Positions 35,401-40,435 of a stretch of DNA of 40,435 nt are shown here, piece by piece. The stretch's first letter is position 1. Every line of letters starts with the position of its first letter. Below the pieces are notes generated by a model. That model saw only the letters and a program-made list of their open reading frames with translations, was not told the DNA's origin and made no database searches. The stretch comes from Lachnospiraceae bacterium UBA3820 (GTDB taxonomy: Bacteria > Bacillota > Clostridia > Lachnospirales > Lachnospiraceae), in NCBI GenBank assembly GCA_002369325.1, contig DFDU01000001.1, positions 1 through 40,435 on the forward strand, read 5' to 3'. The translations under genes were made by a program, and so were the position numbers.

Positions 35401-36050
35401 ATACGGCACAAAACTATCTTATAAAGGACGCACAGGTTCCGGGTAATATTTTTGACTGCCTTTACAATGAAATAATAAAAGGAAATATAGATGATGAGAT
35501 ATCCAAGATGGCACTTATTGCACATCTTAGCAAGCTTGATAAATTTACGGTGGAGCAGCGTGAGTGGATAAGTGATACTGTAGGTAAATTTATGGACGGC
35601 GGTAAGATTCTTCCGTTCTACAAGAGCTTCAGAAGCTTTATAAAGCTGCCGCAGGATGTATTTCTTAAGACATATCTTATATATAAATCGGATGTCGGAA
35701 AACAGGTTGAGGTTAAATATGCATTTGATACCGGTACAAGACAGTCATTAAGCTTTAAGAAGGAAAGACTTGATGAGATGATACCGGGTATGTATGTTAA
35801 GGAATTTGTTGTATTTCACGGTGAGAGACTTGTCTACAAGATAGATGAGGACAAAAACAATAAGGCCTATGTCGTTGAAAGCGAGACGTTAAAGAGGAAG
35901 TCGTTTAACCGTAAGGACAGAAGCCGCTTTGAGATTATCAACAGTATGCTTGTCAATCAGGAAATGCGTGAGGACAATGAGCTTCTTGAAACATTGGATG
36001 TATACTTCAATACCGTACATCTTTTTGAAGAGAATTTGAATATTCTATAG
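32484..36050 (+). CDS. Giant cytoplasmic protein, DUF5717-like, first gene of an unknown operon
   Basis: The start is ATG 32484 with GGAG six bases upstream (1188 aa). No signal peptide or membrane segment is seen. Residues about 5-115 look like a beta-sandwich (FQIDRPEIEIS, VYEGSFSVKSK, YKGHISI). A second beta part spans about 200-290 and ends VSINLIKP. The centre (about 310-1050) is helix-rich and looks like an alpha-solenoid of TPR-like repeats, and the last 130 residues return to beta strands (DVGKQVEVKYAFDTG). I recall a Pfam family, DUF5717, of this size and layout in Lachnospiraceae; its function is undescribed as far as I know. The next three genes are tightly coupled. Confidence -1.
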   Translation: MKAVVEHYAKGEFQIDRPEIEISEEFLKLNIESGTVYEGSFSVKSKNDHIIKAMVYDSRYTLRFDNHTFISRSFDVAYSFDATCLEAGKNYKGHISIISDGGEFKIPYDIEVVTPFVKHGDEKIDDLFKFASLAESNWSEAAKIFVRDDFRRTFIDKDPIVKQIYLSLMDSLSTNLALEEFLVYVHKKRALTLSVSKAKINVEMPTELSRISINVSKNTWGFTNSTVRSLDDFLVPAKKNITSDDFYGNLFALDVLISPENVPEGVTTGKIVIENIYQKIEVSINLIKPQSKTIVSPRTGNKNNMVNNNKIRLVKTYLNYRMDRLSLKDYVSNTLFAFENLARYVPEEDMYRLGIMHMNIMQDELTKVEQEFLRIEADVDNTLMNNMQKCYYAYLKALVLKDEETINHARNTIRRNFRTEKEKIFYFWLLLFMDDTYSEDQNSLYKEITALYEAGYNSPIMYLELCEIFNNNPLLFKKITPLETTTIRWGLRHKFISDEVVDEFIRLAATFKEFNTKIFNIMEAIYEKTGSEEVLKSICSMLISAGKLDHKYHKYYRDAVEKNLKFIGLNECFIKSMNFSRYDLIPTSVLMYLNYKNTLNETELAYLYANVIYNKAQHMKVYHEYCTTMEDFMENMIIKGKVSDDLTVIYDEFLEPESVSPLYAGKLINIIFRRKLVCYNKGIRAVIVTHQEIEEVQRVPIVDGEAYVEILSNTASIVFEDGEGNVYAGSIPYRLEKIVDEKAYMPICHEYSPRDYRVLLDNYQSLGDFTYKRAIEVNAARDIVNCDKISYDYKQQALLNIIEYYHENLDAEVLKKYLEKLDIEYLNHSNARSIIMYMIDMNMFDKAFQAVKLYGFDEIASDELYRLADYGVEDSNGFLNEDLMSICIQLYKTGKVNSRILIYIINNFKGDLEELATLFKMARDKVRDVSLLVENTLAQMMFAQGTVENIYDIFTAYYGGRSRGLVVKAFLRYTAQNYLIKDAQVPGNIFDCLYNEIIKGNIDDEISKMALIAHLSKLDKFTVEQREWISDTVGKFMDGGKILPFYKSFRSFIKLPQDVFLKTYLIYKSDVGKQVEVKYAFDTGTRQSLSFKKERLDEMIPGMYVKEFVVFHGERLVYKIDEDKNNKAYVVESETLKRKSFNRKDRSRFEIINSMLVNQEMREDNELLETLDVYFNTVHLFEENLNIL

Positions 36051-36068
36051 GATACTAAGGAGGCTGCC

Positions 36069-37322
36069 ATGGCAGAAGCATATTACATAGGAATGGATTT
36101 GTGTCCGGAATCCACGCAGATAAGCTTTTATAATGATATAAAGCGTGAACCGGAAACGGTAAACCAATTAAATAATAAAGAAACCTACATGATGCCGAAT
36201 ATCCTTTTCTTCAGTGAAAAGACAGGAGACTGGTATGTGGGCTCGGAAGCTTCCGAAGCAAGATTTAAGGAAGAAGGAAAGATTTTAGATGAGCTTTATA
36301 ATAACGCGAAGAGCGAGGAAATACTTGAAATCGGCGACAAGAAATACAGCTACAGACAACTCTTCCTTATGATGCTTAAGATGCATATTGATTCCTTTTT
36401 GTATCGTTACGAGGGTGCGGTTGTTAAGAAGCTTGTTATAACCATACCTGAATACAATAAAGACCTCTTCCGTGTACTTGGTTCATTGTATAAGGAATTG
36501 GGCATTGAAAAAAGCTGTATAAGCATAACCAGTCACCTTGACAGTGGACTTTATTATATATTTAATCAAAGTCCGGAGCTTTGGGTGAACAGTGTTGCGC
36601 TTTTTGATTACAATACGGATGGACTCCAGTATTACAGAATAGACATATCCAGAGGCAGAAATCCCGAACTGATACAGGTTTCGCACGAGGATTATACGAA
36701 ACAGTTCAATATGTCACTTTTTACCGGCGACAATATACTTATGGATGTAACATTTGCAAAAATCGTTGAGCATGAGATGAAGAAGACATACATATCCTCG
36801 GTATTCCTCACGGGACTCGGCTTTTCGGAAAAATGGATGAATAAATCACGTAATATTCTTTGTCAGGGACGAAGAGTTTTTGCAGGACAGAATATATATA
36901 CAAAAGGTGCCTGCTATAAGGCTGTCGGCGGTGAATACGAAGAATTTTACAAGAAATATTTTGTGGAAACCGAAGAAAATGTTTTATTTGATATCGGCAT
37001 TTCAAGCGGTGATGAGGAAGATGAATTTATTCCTATCGCGCTCGGAGGAAGCCAATGGTATAACATTAAGGGTAAAATAAATATTATTCTTGATGATACT
37101 GATATTGTTACTATTATTTATAAGAGCAGGGTTACGGATAAAGAGGTCAGGGAAAGTGTCAAATTGCATGGAATCCCGAAGAGACCTAACAAGACATCAA
37201 AGTTTTCGATAGAGGTTGAATTTGAATCGCCTAATAAGGGTGCCGTAATCATTAAGGATTTGGGATTCGGAAAGCTTTTCCCTACTACGAACAAGATTTA
37301 TCGTAAGGAGTTTGAGGTATAA
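36069..37322 (+). CDS. Actin/Hsp70-fold protein, DUF5716-like
   Basis: AAGGAGG precedes the ATG; 417 residues. YYIGMDLCPESTQISFY matches the phosphate-1 position of the Hsp70/actin ATPase fold (GIDLGTTxS in DnaK), although Cys-Pro replaces the Gly-Thr turn. VALFDYNTDGLQYYRID (Asp180) fits the phosphate-2 strand. VFLTGLGFSEKWM (about 245-257) fits the adenosine motif. About 100 C-terminal residues look beta-rich (INIILDDTDIVTIIY) and could stand for a reduced substrate-binding domain. I recall the family name DUF5716. The stop overlaps the next start (TAATG). Whether it hydrolyses ATP is open given the degenerate first motif. Confidence -1.
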   Translation: MAEAYYIGMDLCPESTQISFYNDIKREPETVNQLNNKETYMMPNILFFSEKTGDWYVGSEASEARFKEEGKILDELYNNAKSEEILEIGDKKYSYRQLFLMMLKMHIDSFLYRYEGAVVKKLVITIPEYNKDLFRVLGSLYKELGIEKSCISITSHLDSGLYYIFNQSPELWVNSVALFDYNTDGLQYYRIDISRGRNPELIQVSHEDYTKQFNMSLFTGDNILMDVTFAKIVEHEMKKTYISSVFLTGLGFSEKWMNKSRNILCQGRRVFAGQNIYTKGACYKAVGGEYEEFYKKYFVETEENVLFDIGISSGDEEDEFIPIALGGSQWYNIKGKINIILDDTDIVTIIYKSRVTDKEVRESVKLHGIPKRPNKTSKFSIEVEFESPNKGAVIIKDLGFGKLFPTTNKIYRKEFEV

Positions 37323-38155
37323 TGTCAAAGATATTATTATGTACAACCAAAGAAGCATCTCATCCTTTTATATTTCTTAATACCAAGGTTGAGATAAATA
37401 CATATGAAGAACTTTGCTTTTATATTTACAATAACACCGTGCTTATAAGTAAGTCCTCGATTTCGGAAAAGCTGTTTGACTGGATAAGAGATGAGCTCGG
37501 TATGGCACAGCTTGCTTCCAAGCTTGTGGCATTGTCCAACAAGACAAGTTATGTACAGGACCTTTTGGTTGAAATTTTAAATGAAGGCGATTATTACGAG
37601 CCGGAAGAAATAACAACTTATATCGAGGCTTGGCAGAAGTATCGCAAGCTCTCGCCGAACCAGAGAAAGAAGCTTAAGGCAGATGGTTATCTCGGATATA
37701 GAAGATATATAAAAGCGGCATCTATTTATGATGAAATTATTGAGGAAGCCGGGGATATTGAAGATAAGGTTTTTGTAGGTAATGTATATCATAACAGGGC
37801 AGTCGCCGCTGCAAATAATTTAAATATAGAAGAAGCAAAAAGATATTTTCTGAAGGCTTATGAGTATAATCAAAATCAGGAGTCATTAAGAGGATACCTT
37901 ATAGTTTTTGCTTCATCAAGTGACACTGCAGCACTTAAGCAGGAAATGAGAAAATATGATCTTGGCGAGGACGAGTTTGAAAATCTTATGATAGAAATAG
38001 GAGATTCAAATGAGGATGTCCGCGAGATGACTATATATTCAATGCTTCAAAGAGCCATTTATAACCGTATGAATAAAGATATGATTGACTATGATAAGAG
38101 AATGGATATTATCCTTGGTCAATTGAAGGATGAGTTTAGAGAGCAGGCGATTTAA
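37322..38155 (+). CDS. TPR-like protein of the DUF5717/DUF5716 operon
   Basis: The ATG shares one base with the upstream stop. The 277-residue product has no signal peptide. The first 60 residues (ILLCTTKEASHPFIFLNTKVEI) include strands and are specific to this family. Residues about 115-210 read like TPR helices: YRRYIKAASIYDEIIEEAG, VYHNRAVAAANNLNIEEAKRYFLKAYEYN. The last 70 residues are charged and helical. TPR-like repeats bind partner proteins, and in Hsp70 systems they often bind the chaperone; that link is inference here. The stop overlaps the start of the next gene. Confidence -1.
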   Translation: MSKILLCTTKEASHPFIFLNTKVEINTYEELCFYIYNNTVLISKSSISEKLFDWIRDELGMAQLASKLVALSNKTSYVQDLLVEILNEGDYYEPEEITTYIEAWQKYRKLSPNQRKKLKADGYLGYRRYIKAASIYDEIIEEAGDIEDKVFVGNVYHNRAVAAANNLNIEEAKRYFLKAYEYNQNQESLRGYLIVFASSSDTAALKQEMRKYDLGEDEFENLMIEIGDSNEDVREMTIYSMLQRAIYNRMNKDMIDYDKRMDIILGQLKDEFREQAI

Positions 38156-39432
38156 TGAAGTTTTTTGATAAGCTTAAGAATTATCTTAATGAAGAGCCTG
38201 ATGAAGAATATGGTGAGGATTTGGAAAAATCCGAAAAAGCAAAACAGGCTAATAAGAAAGAAAGAAAAGAAAAGAGAAAATCGAGAAAAAAGGCTTCCGG
38301 TGATAATGAAGATATTAAAAATCTTCAAAAGGAGCTTAAGGCCATAAAGGCGGCGAAGAAATCTGACAACGAAAAGGCTGTGGTTAAGGATGTATGCGAG
38401 CAGCTTGTGGATGTTTCGTATCATATGGAGGATATGAAACAGGAATATAAGGTTGTAACGGATTATCTTGTGGATATACAAAAGATTGATGAGCTGCCGA
38501 TTCAGATGGCAAATGATATAATAGATACCGCCAAAAGCATTGAGCTTATGGAAAAGGATAAGCAAAAATATCTTGCTTCCGAGAACCTTTTAACCATGGA
38601 TCAATATAACAGAATCTCAATGTATGAGGATGATGTTATAAAAACCGTCAAGGAATTAAACGAAATGGAAATGCATGACGGGCTTTTAAAAAGTGACATG
38701 GGATATCTTGAAGGCGAGAAGGAAGATCTTGAATACTTAAGAGACGAATATGCCGATAGTATCACAAGGATACGTGGTATCATGATTGGCGTATTTTTAG
38801 TTTGCTTTATTGCCATGGGTGCACTTCTTATGTACGCCGTGGTTAAACGTGAGAGTGTAACGGTTTATGCTTTGGGCGTTGGTGCACTTTTGATGATTGC
38901 ATTTGCGGTTTCATACGCCAAGTATCTTGATTACAGTGCTGATATAAAGGATATCGATGCAAAGCATAAAAAGGCGGTTTCGTTATTAAATAAAGTTAAG
39001 GTAAAATATATAAATAATGTAAATGCCGTAGATTATCTCTATGAAAAATTCGGTGTCAACTCCTGTAAGGAGCTGGAATACCAATGGGAGCAATACAATA
39101 CAATGGTAAGCGATGCTCTTAAGTATTCCAAGGCTAACAAGAATTTGAGATATTTTAAGGAAGAGCTTATGAAAAAGCTTAAAAAGATAGGCGTAAGAGA
39201 TGCGGAGGTCTGGACAAGGCAGACCAATGCACTTATTGACAGACGAGAGATGGTTGAGATAACACACGGACTCAATGTCAGAAGACAAAAATTAAGAGAA
39301 AAGCTTGCCACATGTGAAGCGATTAAAAGCAATGCAACTACGGCTCTTAAGGCTGCCATAGAGGAAAAGCCGGAGCTTAAGACATATGTTGCCGAGATAC
39401 TTGAATCGTACAGGGTAAGCCTTGAAAATTAA
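38155..39432 (+). CDS. Coiled-coil protein with a central membrane hairpin
   Basis: TAATG overlap with the previous gene; 425 residues. The N-terminal 70 residues are very rich in Lys and Glu. Long coiled-coil helices follow (about 55-205). Two membrane segments at about 208-230 (GIMIGVFLVCFIAMGALLMY) and 236-257 (VYALGVGALLMIAFAVSY) make a hairpin, so both coiled-coil halves should face the cytoplasm. The C-terminal 160 residues are again coiled coil. It may anchor the other three products to the membrane. I do not recognise a named family. Confidence -1.
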   Translation: MKFFDKLKNYLNEEPDEEYGEDLEKSEKAKQANKKERKEKRKSRKKASGDNEDIKNLQKELKAIKAAKKSDNEKAVVKDVCEQLVDVSYHMEDMKQEYKVVTDYLVDIQKIDELPIQMANDIIDTAKSIELMEKDKQKYLASENLLTMDQYNRISMYEDDVIKTVKELNEMEMHDGLLKSDMGYLEGEKEDLEYLRDEYADSITRIRGIMIGVFLVCFIAMGALLMYAVVKRESVTVYALGVGALLMIAFAVSYAKYLDYSADIKDIDAKHKKAVSLLNKVKVKYINNVNAVDYLYEKFGVNSCKELEYQWEQYNTMVSDALKYSKANKNLRYFKEELMKKLKKIGVRDAEVWTRQTNALIDRREMVEITHGLNVRRQKLREKLATCEAIKSNATTALKAAIEEKPELKTYVAEILESYRVSLEN

Positions 39433-39480
39433 AAACGACAAAAATAATTTTACATAAATAAACCGGAGGATTTTAAATTA

Positions 39481-40435
39481 TGGCTAAGGAACTTGAAAAA
39501 AATTACAACCCGTCTGAAATTGAGGAAAGGATTTATAAGAACTGGGTTGACAAAAAGTATTTTCATGCGGAGGTTGACAGAAGTAAGAAACCGTTTACTA
39601 TTGTGATGCCGCCGCCAAATATAACAGGACAGCTTCATATGGGACATGCTCTTGATAATACTATGCAGGATATTCTCATAAGATTTAAACGTATGCAGGG
39701 GTATAATGCACTCTGGCAGCCCGGAACCGATCATGCGGCTATAGCGACCGAAGTTAAGGTTATCGAGTCATTAAAGGAACAGGGTATAGATAAGCATGAG
39801 CTTGGAAGAGAAGGCTTTCTTGAAAAGGTCTGGGACTGGAGAAGAGAATACGGCGGACGTATTGTCAACCAGCTTAAGAAAATGGGATCTTCCGCTGATT
39901 GGGACAGAGAACGTTTTACTATGGACGAGGGTAATAATAAGGCTGTTACCGAAGTGTTTTGTAAGCTCTATGATAAGGGACTTATATATAAAGGATCAAG
40001 AATAGTTAACTGGTGTCCTGTATGTCAGACAACCATTTCCGATGCTGAGGTTATTCATGAGGAACAACAGGGTAACTTCTGGCATATTAACTACCCGGTT
40101 GTCGGAGAGGAAGGTAGATTTGTTGAGATAGCAACCACAAGACCTGAAACTCTTCTTGGTGATACTGCTGTTGCTGTTAATCCTGATGATGAAAGATATA
40201 AGGATATAGTAGGAAAAATGTTAAAGCTTCCGCTTACGGACAGAGAAATACCTGTTATAGCTGATGCTTATGTAGATAAAGAATTCGGAACAGGCTGCGT
40301 TAAGATTACACCTGCGCATGACCCTAACGACTTTGAGGTTGGAAAGAGACATAATCTTGAAGAGATAAATATAATGAATGATGATGCCACTATCAATGCT
40401 ATAGGCGGAAAATACGCAGGTATGGACAGATATGA
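39481..40435 (+). CDS. valS: Valyl-tRNA synthetase, 3' truncated by window edge
   Basis: CCGGAGG precedes the ATG. The frame runs open to the window end (318 codons). It starts MAKELEKNYNPSEIEERIYK. The class I signature is PPPNITGQLHMGHAL (HMGH form of HIGH). QPGTDHAAIATEV follows, then WCPVCQTTISDAEV and ATTRPETLLGDTAVAVNP, the start of the editing domain. The enzyme charges tRNA-Val. The KMSKS motif lies beyond the window. Only 48 bases separate it from the previous gene; there is no T-box leader in that gap, so expression may rely on the upstream operon or a weak local promoter. Confidence -1.

Noticed and set aside
34968..35525. A 185-codon minus-strand frame inside the DUF5717-like gene
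   Set aside because: It lies antisense inside a long coding frame that continues on both sides, has no RBS and shows low-complexity translation.
39422..39450. Promoter for valS (TTGAAA, 17 bases, TAATTT)
   Set aside because: The -10 match is poor and the -35 lies inside the previous gene; not strong enough to list.
39433..39480. T-box leader ahead of valS
   Set aside because: The gap to the previous gene is only 48 bases, with no T-box sequence and no terminator hairpin.
1..40435. CRISPR arrays, IS elements, prophage or att sites
   Set aside because: No regularly spaced repeats, transposase, integrase or flanking target duplications were seen by eye.

Overview
The window looks like a stretch of chromosome from a Gram-positive anaerobe of the Clostridia, most likely a Lachnospiraceae member. 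The clues are low GC, A/T-rich promoters with strong Shine-Dalgarno sites, secreted proteins with acidic 'ATDSDA'-type N-termini, Lachnospiraceae-type glucosaminidase/amidase and YG-repeat surface proteins, and a four-gene unknown operon ahead of valS. This placement rests on remembered family patterns, not on a search. Coding density is high and no gene-free stretch exceeds about 190 bases. No tRNA, rRNA, CRISPR array or insertion sequence was seen.

Region 1 (1-7.6 kb) handles surface glycan precursors and modification. It holds the 3' part of an MBOAT O-acyltransferase, an SGNH/DltD-like partner, UDP-glucose dehydrogenase, a UDP-N-acetylhexosamine dehydrogenase, and two paralogous secreted YG-repeat (wall-binding-like) proteins. 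The order is dehydrogenase, surface protein, dehydrogenase, surface protein. A strong hairpin terminator closes the block.

Region 2 (7.7-17.9 kb) encodes a set of secreted hydrolases: a bifunctional amidase/glucosaminidase, a papain-like protease, a GH9 glucanase and a CAP protein. All four carry copies of one Trp-rich beta module. A membrane-associated GT2 follows; its reading frame is broken exactly at an A AAA AAG slippery heptamer.

Region 3 (18-20.2 kb) contains a small secreted protein and an M56 (BlaR1-type) membrane metalloprotease. The extracellular tail of the protease resembles the small protein, so this is a candidate sensor/ligand pair.

Region 4 (20.2-32.3 kb) is a polysaccharide assembly locus. 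It has a GT2, a probable GT-C membrane enzyme, a DUF2142 protein, a leftward set (GT-B-like enzyme, hexapeptide acetyltransferase, GT2), a 3,4-ketoisomerase plus DegT aminotransferase for a 3-amino-3,6-dideoxyhexose, a Wzx-type flippase and a GNAT acetyltransferase. A leftward pair of SMR/EamA half-transporters and a HisC-like aminotransferase end the region.

Region 5 (32.3-40.4 kb) contains a compact four-gene operon: a giant DUF5717-like protein, a DUF5716-like actin/Hsp70-fold protein, a TPR-like protein and a coiled-coil membrane protein. The 5' part of valS follows. This operon is the best candidate for an undescribed cellular machine in the window.
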